A stretch of 64,000 bases of DNA from Saccharothrix obliqua. GTDB lineage: Bacteria; Actinomycetota; Actinomycetes; Mycobacteriales; Pseudonocardiaceae. The translations under genes were made by a program, and so were the position numbers. The notes beneath the pieces were generated by a model. The model did not search any database. It worked only from the letters and a program-made list of their open reading frames with translations, and had not been told where the DNA came from. Where the stretch lies: the NCBI RefSeq assembly GCF_019375475.1, contig NZ_JAHXGQ010000002.1:186001-250000 (forward strand), in the 5' to 3' direction. This document shows, piece after piece, positions 36,886 through 45,495 of the stretch (the stretch's first letter is position 1; the number at the start of each line of letters is the position of its first letter).

Positions 36886-38000
36886 CGACGTCCCCCCTTG
36901 GTCGAGCGCTGCGCGACGACGCGCGCGATCACGAACAGCAGCAGCACGAACGCCAGCAGGATGGAGGCCGCGCCGAACGCGCGGACCTGGTCGACCCGCT
37001 CCGACGACTTGGCGAGCGTGTAGGTCACCAGCGGCAGCGAGACCATCGGTCCCGAGGTGGGGTCGGCGTTCAGGTAGGTGGTGTAGCCGGCGGTGAGCAG
37101 CACCGGCGAGGTCTCCCCCACGCCCCGCGCGATGCCCAGGATCAACGCCGTGGCCAGGGAAGGCCGCGCGGTGGGCAGGACCACCCGCCAGACCGTGCGC
37201 CACTGCGACGCGCCCAGCGCCAGGCCGGCCTCGCGCAGGCCGTTCGGCACGACCCGGAGCACCACCTCCGCGGCGCGGGCGATGATCGGCAGCATCATCA
37301 CGCTGATCGCGAGCGCGGCGGCGAGCCCGCTGCGCTGGAACCCCGCGAACACCAGCACGGTCACGTAGATGAACAGGCCCGCCACGATGGACGGCAGCGC
37401 GGTCATCGCCTCGACCACCGTGCGGACCGGCCGGGCGAGCCTGCCGCCCACCTCGTTGAGGAACACCGCGCAGGCGACGCCCAGCGGGAGCGTGATGGCG
37501 GTGGCGATGGTGATCTGCACCAGCGAGCCGAGCAGGGCGTGCAGGACGCCGCCCTGCTCCAACGGGTCCAGCGGACCGGCGCCGCTCAGGTCGGACACCC
37601 AGAAGTTGGCGTGCCCCAGTGCTTCCGCGCCACGCGCGAAGGTGAAGCCGACCACCAGCACCAGGCCGAGGCCGAGCAACGCGGCCAGCGCGTGCACGAC
37701 GGCCGCGCCGAGCCGGTCGGCGATCACCGCGCGCGGGTGGCGCAACGCGGTCACCCCGGCGTAGAGCAGCAGGAACGCCAGGTACCAGCACACGACGAAA
37801 CCGAGCTTCCCCGACGTGGGCAGCAGGTTCCCGTACACCACCCAGACCAGGGCGAAACCGCCGAGCGCGGCGCCGGTGGCGGCCAGCACGTCGTCCAGCG
37901 TCCGGCCGCCGACGCGGCGCGGCGACTGCTCCGGCGGTTCGCCCGTGTTCGGGGTGGTGCCCGTATCGGTCCCGGTGTCGGGCTCGGCGAGCGTTGTCAT
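36882..38000 (-). CDS. pstA: Phosphate ABC transporter permease PstA
   Basis: 372 residues, about 8 hydrophobic segments. It has a ~30-residue Thr/Pro-rich cytosolic N terminus (MTTLAEPDTGTDTGTT) and the ABC-permease EAA loop region LREAGLALGASQWRTVWRVV followed by GIARGVGETSPVLLTAG, which is diagnostic for PstA-type proteins. The extra TM pair near the N terminus makes it longer than typical PstA (~290). ATG at 38000, 10 bp after the pstC stop, so it is in operon with pstC and coupled to pstS. Confidence 0.92.
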   Translation of the reverse strand: MTTLAEPDTGTDTGTTPNTGEPPEQSPRRVGGRTLDDVLAATGAALGGFALVWVVYGNLLPTSGKLGFVVCWYLAFLLLYAGVTALRHPRAVIADRLGAAVVHALAALLGLGLVLVVGFTFARGAEALGHANFWVSDLSGAGPLDPLEQGGVLHALLGSLVQITIATAITLPLGVACAVFLNEVGGRLARPVRTVVEAMTALPSIVAGLFIYVTVLVFAGFQRSGLAAALAISVMMLPIIARAAEVVLRVVPNGLREAGLALGASQWRTVWRVVLPTARPSLATALILGIARGVGETSPVLLTAGYTTYLNADPTSGPMVSLPLVTYTLAKSSERVDQVRAFGAASILLAFVLLLFVIARVVAQRSTKGGRR

Positions 38001-38010
38001 CGGCGGTTCC

Positions 38011-38997
38011 TCAGATCTCCGTCGCGGCGCCGCTGCGGCTGCGGGCCACGACCATCGAAGCGAGCACGTTGATCAGCAGCGTGAACAGGAACAGCACCAG
38101 GCCCGCGGCGAGCAGCGCGGAGAGCTGGAACGGGCTGGACTCCCCGAACCGCAGGGCGATCAGCTCGGAGATGGTGTTGCCGCCCTTCTCCAGGACGCGG
38201 AACTTGACGTCGAAGGCGGGCGAGATGATCAATGCGACGGCGATGGTCTCGCCCAGCGCGCGGCCGAGGCCGAGCATGGTCCCGCCGATGACGCCGCCAC
38301 GCCCGAACGGCAGCACGACCGCGCGAATCACGCCCCAGCGCGTGGATCCCAGCGCCAGCGCGGCTTCCCGCTCGCCGGGCGGCGCGGAGGCGAACACCTC
38401 GCGCATCACCGACGCGGTGATCGGGATGACCATCAACGACACGACCACGCCGCAGATGAACACCGACGAGGTGTACGCGGACTTCTCCCACACCGCGGCC
38501 GTCACGTCGGTGCGCACCTCGAAGAACGGCAGCCACCCGAGGTAGGTCGACAGCCACCGCGACAGGTAGATGATCTCCTCTTGCAGGAAGAAGAAACCCC
38601 AGAGCCCGTACACGACGCTGGGCACCGCGGCCATCAGGTCGAGCAGCGCGACGAGCGTGCGCTTGGCCTTCAGGGGCGCGTACTCGGAGATGTAGAGCGC
38701 GGTCCCGGTGGCGACCGGCACCGCGATCACGATGGCCACCACGGCCACCTGAAGCGTGCCGAGCGCGATGGACAGGATGCCCAGCCGGTTGGACTCGGGC
38801 CGCCACAGGTGCTCGGTGAAGAAGCTCCAGCCGAGCACGCGCAGCGTCGGCACGGCCTGGAAGGCGAGGAACAACCCGATGCCGCCCATGACGAGCAGCA
38901 CCAGTACCCCGCTGAACCGCACCGCGCCGCGGAACACCCGGTCGCCGACCGGCGTCGCGGGCGTGATGGCGCGAGGCCGGTCGGGTGCGGCCGTCAT
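38011..38997 (-). CDS. pstC: Phosphate ABC transporter permease PstC
   Basis: 328 residues with about 6 TM segments. The cytosolic EAA loop is EREAALALGSTRWGVIRAVVLP, followed by GLGRALGETIAVALI, the PstC signature. The ATG at 38997 has AAGGAG upstream; a longer in-frame start at 39054 lacks one. First gene of the leftward operon pstC-pstA-pstS-PBP-like-sortase-like. A PHO-box-like element lies ~95 bp upstream. Confidence 0.93.
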   Translation of the reverse strand: MTAAPDRPRAITPATPVGDRVFRGAVRFSGVLVLLVMGGIGLFLAFQAVPTLRVLGWSFFTEHLWRPESNRLGILSIALGTLQVAVVAIVIAVPVATGTALYISEYAPLKAKRTLVALLDLMAAVPSVVYGLWGFFFLQEEIIYLSRWLSTYLGWLPFFEVRTDVTAAVWEKSAYTSSVFICGVVVSLMVIPITASVMREVFASAPPGEREAALALGSTRWGVIRAVVLPFGRGGVIGGTMLGLGRALGETIAVALIISPAFDVKFRVLEKGGNTISELIALRFGESSPFQLSALLAAGLVLFLFTLLINVLASMVVARSRSGAATEI

Positions 38998-39086
38998 GGG
39001 TGGCGACTCCTTCTTCCGATCGCGGCGGGGGATCGTGTTCACCAAGCACGGCAAGGGAAAACCCGCGCGATGACAGCGGCCCGCCG

Positions 39087-39108
39087 GGTAGGTGAACGCT
39101 CAACCAAC
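39087..39108 (-). promoter_or_regulatory. PHO-box-like 11-bp direct repeat upstream of pstC
   Basis: On the minus strand the two 11-bp units are GTTGGTTGAGC (39108-39098) and GTTCACCTACC (39097-39087). The second has the full GTTCACC core of PhoP direct-repeat units, the first a partial match. A plus-strand GTTCACC is also present at 39037-39043. It overlaps the 3' end of the DUF1508-like gene. PhoP control of the pst operon is a reasonable inference. Confidence 0.45.
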
Positions 39109-39492
39109 AGGGCGCTGCGGCCACACGTCCGCGCGTCCCCGGCTCGACCGGCCGCGCTTGCCCGGCTGGAAGACGGCCAGCACCGGGTCGAGTTCGGCCG
39201 GCGCCACCCGGTCCCGGAACCGGCCGGCGGCCAGTTCCGCGTCCACCCGGCGCGCGAAACCCTGCGCCGAGCGGGCGAGGTCCGCGAGCCGCCACCACCA
39301 CGACCCGTTGTCCGCGTGCTCGATGACGAACGCGGCCGTGATCGCGCCCGCCCGCACCAGTTCGATCTCGGCCAGGGCGTCGAGGTGGGCCGCGTGCACC
39401 CGGACCCCGACACCCAGCACTCTGTTGTTGCCACCCAGCAACCGCCACCGGACACCGCTTTCCGCGGTGCGGTAGCACTGAAATCGCGCCAC
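39100..39492 (-). CDS. Small DUF1508/YegP-like protein
   Basis: 130 residues. The first third (FQCYRTAESGVRWRLLGGNN) has the single-copy YegP-like beta pattern RWRLxxxNxxVLG; the rest is helical with no hallmark. The GTG at 39492 has GGGAGG upstream. It lies 103 bp before pstC on the same strand, with a candidate PHO box at its end, so it may be read through into the operon. Function unknown. Confidence 0.6.
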   Translation of the reverse strand: MARFQCYRTAESGVRWRLLGGNNRVLGVGVRVHAAHLDALAEIELVRAGAITAAFVIEHADNGSWWWRLADLARSAQGFARRVDAELAAGRFRDRVAPAELDPVLAVFQPGKRGRSSRGRADVWPQRPVG

Positions 39493-39774
39493 GAACGCCC
39501 TCCCAGTCGGACCCGGTCACGATGAGTGGACCGGTCCCGAACGCGTCGCCCCCTCAAGCGAGCGTTCCTTGCCCGGGGACCCTCATCCCGCCAGAGCACG
39601 GCACGAGGTCCGGGAGGTGAGCGCCACATGGTCGGTTGGTTAACGCACGGCGCATGGGGAATCCCTATCGGCCAGTGCTCCACCAACCGGCGCAACAACC
39701 GGTGATTCGGGTGCCGACGCGTTCGCCCGAGCGGCCGGCAGACCGCAAAACGCGTGTGGTGCTCGAAAACCCGC
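39493..39774. other. Intergenic region between lysE and the DUF1508-like gene
   Basis: 282 bp. No gene with an RBS and codon bias was found on either strand, and no strong repeat or hairpin. Promoter for the leftward DUF1508-like gene must lie in its right half. Confidence 0.4.
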
Positions 39775-40362
39775 TCAGGAACCGAGCGCGAGCGACACCC
39801 CGGTCGCCGTCACCACGACCGCCACCCCGCCGTCGAGCACGCGCCACGCGGCCGGTCGGGCGAACACGCCCGACAACCACCGCGCGCCGAACCCGAGCGA
39901 GGTGAACCACACGACGCTGCCGGTCATCGCGCCGACGCCGAACCACCACCGGTCGTCGCCGAAGGACGTGGCCGCGGTGCCCAGCAGCAGCACGGTGTCC
40001 AGGTACACGTGCGGGTTGAGCCAGGTGAGCGCGAGGCACGTGGCGATCGCCGCCGACGCCGCGCCGCCGACGCGCAACGCGGACGGCCGCAGTGCCCGCC
40101 GCACCGCCAGCACGCCGTACGCCAGCAGGAACGCCGCGCCCACCCAGCGCACGGCGGTGAGCGCGGTCGGCCACGCGGTGAGCACCGCACCGACGCCACC
40201 CACGCCGAGCGCGATGAGCACGGCGTCCGAGGCCGCGCAGATCGCCACGATCGCCGGGACCTGTTGACGCAGCAGGCCCTGCCTCAGCACGAGCGCGTTC
40301 TGCGCCCCGATGACGACGATGAGGGAGAGACCGGCGCCGAGACCGGCGAGCAGGGCGTGCAT
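39775..40362 (-). CDS. LysE/ArgO-type amino acid exporter
   Basis: 195 residues with six predicted TM segments. The LysE-family motif GAQNALVLRQGL is intact at residues ~20-31, with LNPHVYLDTVLLLG near 115. ATG at 40362 with GAGG five bases upstream; a GTG immediately before it is less well placed. It exports basic amino acids such as Lys and Arg. The divergent LysR-type gene is the ArgP/LysG type that normally drives this exporter when the amino acid accumulates. Confidence 0.9.
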   Translation of the reverse strand: MHALLAGLGAGLSLIVVIGAQNALVLRQGLLRQQVPAIVAICAASDAVLIALGVGGVGAVLTAWPTALTAVRWVGAAFLLAYGVLAVRRALRPSALRVGGAASAAIATCLALTWLNPHVYLDTVLLLGTAATSFGDDRWWFGVGAMTGSVVWFTSLGFGARWLSGVFARPAAWRVLDGGVAVVVTATGVSLALGS

Positions 40363-40434
40363 CACGGCCTCGACGCTAGGGAGCGGTCGGTGATAAGGCC
40401 AGCTACAGTTCCTTAAGTATCATTAGCGGACGTG

Positions 40435-41295
40435 ATGCTCGATCCGGAGGCCGTCCGCACGCTGCTCGCCGTGGTGGACGAGGGGACGTTCGACGCGGCG
40501 GCCCAGGCGCTGCACGTGACGCCGTCCGCGGTGAGCCAGCGGATCAAGGCGCTGGAGCAGCGGACCGGCCGGGTGCTCCTGGTGCGGGCGAAACCCGCGC
40601 GGCTCACCGCGTCCGGCGTCGTGGTCGCCCGCTACGGCCGCCAGCTCGCGCTGCTGGAGCAGGACGCGATCGCCGGGCTCGGGGTGGCCGGGCGGCCGAC
40701 GCCGGTCCAGGTCGCGGTGAACGCCGACTCGCTGTCCACGTGGTTCCGCGCCGTGGTGCGGGAACTCGCGCGTGACGACGGGATCGTGCTCGGGCTGCTC
40801 CGCGACGACCAGGACCACACGGCCGAGGCGTTGCGGCTTGGTCTGGTGGTCGCCGCCGTCACGTCGTCGCCGCGGCCGGTGCAGGGCTGCCGGGTCCACC
40901 CGCTCGGCGGCATGAGGTACCACGCGGTAGCGGCCAGGTCGTTCGCGAAGCGGTGGGGCGACCGGCCGCTGTCGGAGCTGCCGGTGGTGGTGTTCGACGA
41001 GAAGGACGACCTCCAGGACGCATTCTGCCGCGCGATGACCGGCCACCCCGCCGCCCCGCACCGCCACCACCTCCCGGACGGCCCGGTGTTCGAGGACGCC
41101 GTGGTGGCGGGCGCGGGGTGGGCGCTGCTCAGCGAGCACCAGATCGCCCGCCACCGCGGGCTGGTGCGCTTGTTCCCGGACCGCCCGGTGGACGTGCCGC
41201 TGCACTGGCAGCAGTGGAAGCTCGACTCGCCCGCGCTCCAGCGGGTCGCGGACGCCGTCTTCCGCGCCGCGCGGGCCGAGCTGCACCAGGGGTGA
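40435..41295 (+). CDS. LysR-type regulator, ArgP/LysG class
   Basis: 286 residues. N-terminal HTH (LDPEAVRTLLAVVDEGTFDAAAQALHVTPSAVSQRIKALEQ) followed by a LysR effector domain; ArgP/LysG-like features are VNADSLSTWF and the Lys/Arg-binding region. ATG at 40435 (a GTG precedes it by one codon). It is divergent from the LysE exporter; the shared 72-bp region contains TTAAGTATCATTAGC where its binding site would lie. It activates the exporter in response to basic amino acids, as in LysG/LysE. Confidence 0.9.
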   Translation: MLDPEAVRTLLAVVDEGTFDAAAQALHVTPSAVSQRIKALEQRTGRVLLVRAKPARLTASGVVVARYGRQLALLEQDAIAGLGVAGRPTPVQVAVNADSLSTWFRAVVRELARDDGIVLGLLRDDQDHTAEALRLGLVVAAVTSSPRPVQGCRVHPLGGMRYHAVAARSFAKRWGDRPLSELPVVVFDEKDDLQDAFCRAMTGHPAAPHRHHLPDGPVFEDAVVAGAGWALLSEHQIARHRGLVRLFPDRPVDVPLHWQQWKLDSPALQRVADAVFRAARAELHQG

Positions 41296-41352
41296 CGCCC
41301 GCGCCGGCGGGCGATAGGGTGGGTATTCGCACCGACCTGGGGGGGTTCGCGG

Positions 41353-42714
41353 ATGCGGTCGCTGGTCGCGGCGCTCGACGAGGGCTTGTTCGGACCGGTT
41401 TTCGAGCCGGTGGTCCACGCGGTGGACCGGCTCCTGTCCCGCGCGGACGTGTTCGACCCGGCGGAGGACCCGCCCGGCATCCGCGTGTTGTTCGACGAGG
41501 TGGTCGACCGGCACCCCGCCGTGCGGCTGGTCCACGTGGCGCTGCTGGCCGCGTTGCGCCCCCGTGGCTCCCAACTGGAACTCTGCGCGCTGGGTGACCA
41601 CGACAACCAATGGCGTCCCCCGGGGCTCTGGCTGCCCATGGGCAAGCGGAAGCCGGGAGTGCCCCTCGCTGATCAGATCGACGAGCGGACCGAGGAGTGG
41701 TTCGGCCAGGAGACCTGGTTCGTCACCGACACCGCGCTGCCCCGCAGGCGCGTGGTGGTGGTCGAGCGGGGCGATCGGGACGGTGTCGTGCGCGTCGCGG
41801 TGAACGGCGTGGCGGCGGAGGTGCCGACACCGCCGGCGGAGGTGTGCGAGCGGTTGCTGAGCGGCGGCGACATGCCGACGCGACTGCGCTTCCCGATGTT
41901 CCCCGGCGTCAGCGGCACGTTGATCGCGCGTGGTGACGAGCCGGACGAACTGGTGCTGCTGCACGTCGGGGACCGAGCGGTGCGACACGTGCTGCCGGGG
42001 CCCGTGCTGGCCGCGCTCCACGTCCGCGTGCCCTGGGCCGAGTCGCTGATCGCGGTGATCCAGGACGGTGACCGGTTGCGGGTGCACGTCGAGGGGACCC
42101 CGTACTACGACCTGCACGAGGCGGTGGTGCCCGCGGACTTCGACGTCGCCCGGTTCTCGACCACCGACCTGTCACCCGCACGGCTCCACCACCCGTCCCC
42201 GGAGCACGAGGTGAACTTCCGGGGGCCGGGCGGGTGGTGGAAGATGACCTACCTCGCCGAACTCAAGGGGAAGGACTTCGACCTCCCCGCGATCAACACG
42301 CTGAAACGGATCGAGGTCGTCACCGACGCGCCCGGTCTCCGCGACGTCGACAGCCGCTACGGCGCGAAGCGCGTCGCCCTTGGTCCCGATCTGTCGTCCG
42401 CGGGCGCGCCGGACGGGCTCACCTGGAACATCCACGACCACGCGTGCGACGAGGAGATCACGATCACCACGCGACCGCACGAGGAAGTCCTGGGTCTCAT
42501 GAAGCCCGACGAGATCCACACCCTCGTCCTGCGTGACGGCGACCGCGTGATCGCGCGCACCCGTGACACGTCCCGCACGGTGGTCGAGACCGACCGTCCC
42601 GTGGCGTTGCACCTCGCGCGGTCATGGCTCGCGGTCCAACGCTCACCGCAGCTGATCGAGGTGGTCGAGGTCCCGTCCGGCCGGGTGGTCGACCAACTGC
42701 GCGCGCGGTCCTAG
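41353..42714 (+). CDS. Hypothetical 453-residue protein
   Basis: Not recognised. Soluble, no signal peptide or TM. The ATG follows GGGGGG by seven bases. Two acidic/beta-rich halves: an N-terminal region with VLFDEVVDRHPAVRLVHVAL, a central FPGVSGTLIARGDEPDELVLLHVGDRA, and a C-terminal domain starting ~NFRGPGGWWKMTYLAELKGKDF ending QLIEVVEVPSGRVVDQL. The lengths of repeats in the C half (WNIHDHACDEEITITTRP, EILTLVLRDGDRVIAR-like) suggest a jelly-roll or scramblase-like fold, but nothing definitive. Its stop overlaps that of the convergent reductase gene. Confidence 0.75.
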   Translation: MRSLVAALDEGLFGPVFEPVVHAVDRLLSRADVFDPAEDPPGIRVLFDEVVDRHPAVRLVHVALLAALRPRGSQLELCALGDHDNQWRPPGLWLPMGKRKPGVPLADQIDERTEEWFGQETWFVTDTALPRRRVVVVERGDRDGVVRVAVNGVAAEVPTPPAEVCERLLSGGDMPTRLRFPMFPGVSGTLIARGDEPDELVLLHVGDRAVRHVLPGPVLAALHVRVPWAESLIAVIQDGDRLRVHVEGTPYYDLHEAVVPADFDVARFSTTDLSPARLHHPSPEHEVNFRGPGGWWKMTYLAELKGKDFDLPAINTLKRIEVVTDAPGLRDVDSRYGAKRVALGPDLSSAGAPDGLTWNIHDHACDEEITITTRPHEEVLGLMKPDEIHTLVLRDGDRVIARTRDTSRTVVETDRPVALHLARSWLAVQRSPQLIEVVEVPSGRVVDQLRARS

Positions 42715-43850
42715 CCACGCACGTCGAACCGGATTCCCGCCCGCACCAACCTCGACGTGAGGGCGTCGCCCATCGCCACCGCCGGCGTCACCTGCCCGGC
42801 GGTCTCCGGCAGGTGGTCGAACGCCAGGCACAGCGCCGACTCGCCGAGCATCTTCGCCGTCTCGCCGTAACCGGGGTCGCCGCCGGACACCTCGGTCACC
42901 ACCCGTCGCCCACCGCCCGTGCCGAAGAAGACCACCTCGAACCACGACCGCGCCCGCTGCTCGGCCGACGGACCCGCGCCGGGTGGGCGCAACGCCGACA
43001 AGCGCTCGCGCACCGGGGGAACCCGGGCGGCGGCGAACAACGCGCCCACACCGCCGGCGATGCCGAGCGCCGTCGGGAGCCGCCGCACGGCGATGTGGTG
43101 CGCGTAGGTGAACTCGGGGCCGTACCGGTCCAGCGCCGCCGCCGAGCGCGACACCACCCGCGGGTCGATGGTCGGCGCGGGCAGCGCCCACGCGCCGATC
43201 CGCCGGTCGTAACCGGGCCTGCCCGCACCGGCACGCACGACCCGCCCGGCCGGGGAACCCTCCACGCGCCGCCGCTGCCGCGCCACCCGCGTCGCCGCCG
43301 GCCACCGCGCGAACGCCGTCACCGCCGACTGGAACGTGCCGCCGGAAAGCGCGCCCGCCGCACGCACGTACCCGTCCACCGCGATCGGCACGCCCTCCGG
43401 CAGCCGCCGCACGGTGAGCAGCACGCCCAGGTCGTGCGGTACCGACTCGAAGCCGCACGAGTGCACCAGCCGCGCGCCGGTCGCCTGCGCCGCGGCGTGG
43501 TGCCGCAGGTACGCGCGGTCGACGAACTCCGGTTCGCCCGCCAGGTCCACGTAGTCCGCGCCCGCCCGCGCGCACGCCCCGACCAGGCCGTCACCGTGCT
43601 CGACGTACGGCCCGGCGGTGGTCGCGACCACCCGCGCCGATTCGGCCAGCGCCATCAGCGAACGCCCATCGGTCACGTCGGCGGTGAGCAGGTCGACGTC
43701 GACCCCCAGCCGTTCCCGCAGGGCCTCCAGCTTGGCGCGGTTCCGCCCCGCCACCGCCCACCGGGTGCCCGCCGGCGCGTGCTCCGCCAGGTACGCGGCG
43801 GTCAGCTCGCCGGTGAAACCGGTCGCGCCGAACAGCACGACGTCGTACAT
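42711..43850 (-). CDS. Saccharopine dehydrogenase-family trans-acting enoyl reductase-like protein
   Basis: 379 residues. N-terminal Rossmann fold with the dinucleotide motif VVLFGATGFTGELTAAYL (residues 4-21), then WAVAGRNRAKLEAL, TAGPYVEHGDGLVGACA and YVDLAGEPEFVD, as in Rv2449c/Rv2953-type NAD(P)-dependent oxidoreductases. These act on lipid or polyketide enoyl intermediates, but many are unassigned. ATG at 43850 with GGAGGGG. Its stop (CTA at 42711) overlaps the stop of the convergent 453-residue gene. Confidence 0.88.
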   Translation of the reverse strand: MYDVVLFGATGFTGELTAAYLAEHAPAGTRWAVAGRNRAKLEALRERLGVDVDLLTADVTDGRSLMALAESARVVATTAGPYVEHGDGLVGACARAGADYVDLAGEPEFVDRAYLRHHAAAQATGARLVHSCGFESVPHDLGVLLTVRRLPEGVPIAVDGYVRAAGALSGGTFQSAVTAFARWPAATRVARQRRRVEGSPAGRVVRAGAGRPGYDRRIGAWALPAPTIDPRVVSRSAAALDRYGPEFTYAHHIAVRRLPTALGIAGGVGALFAAARVPPVRERLSALRPPGAGPSAEQRARSWFEVVFFGTGGGRRVVTEVSGGDPGYGETAKMLGESALCLAFDHLPETAGQVTPAVAMGDALTSRLVRAGIRFDVRG

Positions 43851-44031
43851 CCGCCCCTCCCGAGGTTCCGTCACATCGCCCAACGACCGCGGGTATGCGG
43901 AGTAACGCACCGGGTCGTGGCGTTAGTCCTCCGTTCATCGGTCCGCCGCCGTGCGCTCACGCCGACTTGCCCATGCATCCCTAGCGTCTCCCAAGCCCTT
44001 GTCCCGTGCATCATGGAGCGAAGGATTTCGC

Positions 44032-45423
44032 ATGTCAGGTCGTAGGGCTTCATTAGCGGTGGTCGCCGTGGGCGTGCTCACCGCGACCGCTCTCAGCATC
44101 GTCGTCACCTCCGACGGCCTCCCCGCCGCGGCGGCGGCCACCACCACGTTCACCCCCTCCGCCGACACCTACGTCGACAACTCCGCGACCGGCACCAACT
44201 ACGGCGCCTCCGGTCAGCTCGGCGTGGACGACTCCCCGGTGAAGCGGTTGTTCCTCAGGTTCACCGTCTCCGGTGTGCCCGGCTCCGTCACCGCCGCCAA
44301 GCTGCGCCTGCACACCGACGACGTCTCGGGCGCGCAGAGCCCGAGCGGCGGCACGTTCAAAGCGGTCTCCGACACCACGTGGTCGGAAACCGGTGTCACC
44401 TGGAACAACCAGCCCGCCATCGACGGCCCGACCCTCGGCTCGCTCGGCGCCGTGTCCCGCAACGCCTGGTACGAGGTCGATGTGACCTCCTACGTCACGG
44501 GCAACGGCACGTTCGGCTTCGGGGTCACCTCGTCCAGCACGGACGGCGCGGACTTCGACTCGCGGGAAACCGGTTCCGCCACCGCTCCGCAACTCGTGCT
44601 CACCACCGGCGCCACGACCACCACCAGCGCCCCGGCGGGTGACCCGGTGCTCGTCGGCGCGGGCGACATCTCGAACTCGGGTTCCGGCGACAGCGCGACC
44701 GCCGCGTTGCTCGACAACATCCCCGGCACGGTGTTCACCACGGGCGACAACGTCTACGACAGCGGCACCACCACGGAGTTCAACAACTACTACAACCCGA
44801 CCTGGGGCAGGCACAAGGCACGCACGCGGCCGTCGCCGGGCAACCACGACTACAACACCAGCGGCGCGACCGGTTACTACGGCTACTTCGGCACGCAGGC
44901 CGGCCCGTCCGGTCAGGGCTACTACTCGTACGACCTCGGCAACTGGCACATCGTGTCGTTGAACTCGAACATCAGCACGGCGGCGGGCTCGGCGCAGGAA
45001 ACGTGGCTGCGCAACGACTTGGCGGCCAATACCAAGCCGTGCACGGCGGCGTACTGGCACCACCCGCTGTTCACGTCCGGCGCGAACCACGCACCCTCCA
45101 CGTCGACGCGCCCGCTGTTCCAGGCGCTGTACGACCACAACGCGGACGTCGTGCTGTGGGGCCACAACCACCAGTACGAGCGCTTCGCGCCGCAGAACCC
45201 GAGCGGCGCCCTCGACACCACGCGCGGCATCCGCACGTTCGTCGCGGGCATGGGCGGTGCGAGCCACTACAGCTTCGGCACCATCAGGCCGAACAGCGAG
45301 GTGCGCAACAGCGACACCTACGGCGTCCTGAAGCTCACCTTGCACGCCAACAGCTTCGACTGGCAGTTCGTGCCCGAAGCGGGCAAGTCCTTCACCGACA
45401 GCGGCACCACCGCCTGTCACTGA
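44032..45423 (+). CDS. Secreted DNRLRE-domain metallophosphatase
   Basis: 463 residues. Signal peptide MSGRRASLAVVAVGVLTATA to ~35, then a DNRLRE/CBM-like beta-sandwich (~38-200: ADTYVDNSATGTNYGASGQL, TWNNQPAI, DVTSYVTGNG). A Thr/Ser-rich linker leads to a calcineurin-like metallophosphatase (~210-455) with GAGDISNSG, TTGDNVYDSG, SPGNHDYN, AAYWHHPLF and LWGHNHQYER metal ligands, as in purple-acid-type enzymes. Extracellular phosphomonoesterase, fitting the phosphate locus. ATG at 44032 with GCGAAGG; a longer reading from 43951 adds a non-conserved stretch. Confidence 0.9.
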   Translation: MSGRRASLAVVAVGVLTATALSIVVTSDGLPAAAAATTTFTPSADTYVDNSATGTNYGASGQLGVDDSPVKRLFLRFTVSGVPGSVTAAKLRLHTDDVSGAQSPSGGTFKAVSDTTWSETGVTWNNQPAIDGPTLGSLGAVSRNAWYEVDVTSYVTGNGTFGFGVTSSSTDGADFDSRETGSATAPQLVLTTGATTTTSAPAGDPVLVGAGDISNSGSGDSATAALLDNIPGTVFTTGDNVYDSGTTTEFNNYYNPTWGRHKARTRPSPGNHDYNTSGATGYYGYFGTQAGPSGQGYYSYDLGNWHIVSLNSNISTAAGSAQETWLRNDLAANTKPCTAAYWHHPLFTSGANHAPSTSTRPLFQALYDHNADVVLWGHNHQYERFAPQNPSGALDTTRGIRTFVAGMGGASHYSFGTIRPNSEVRNSDTYGVLKLTLHANSFDWQFVPEAGKSFTDSGTTACH

Positions 45424-45432
45424 TCCCGGCCG

Positions 45433-45464
45433 CCGCACCCGGTCCCCGCGCGGGCCGGGTGCGG
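45433..45464. terminator. 10-bp hairpin after the metallophosphatase
   Basis: CCGCACCCGG at 45433-45442 pairs with CCGGGTGCGG at 45455-45464 (12-base loop), 9 bp downstream of the TGA. It separates the phosphatase from the following MFS operon. Confidence 0.7.
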
Positions 45465-45495
45465 TTCACCCGCGCGACCGGAAGGAAGTCCCGCC

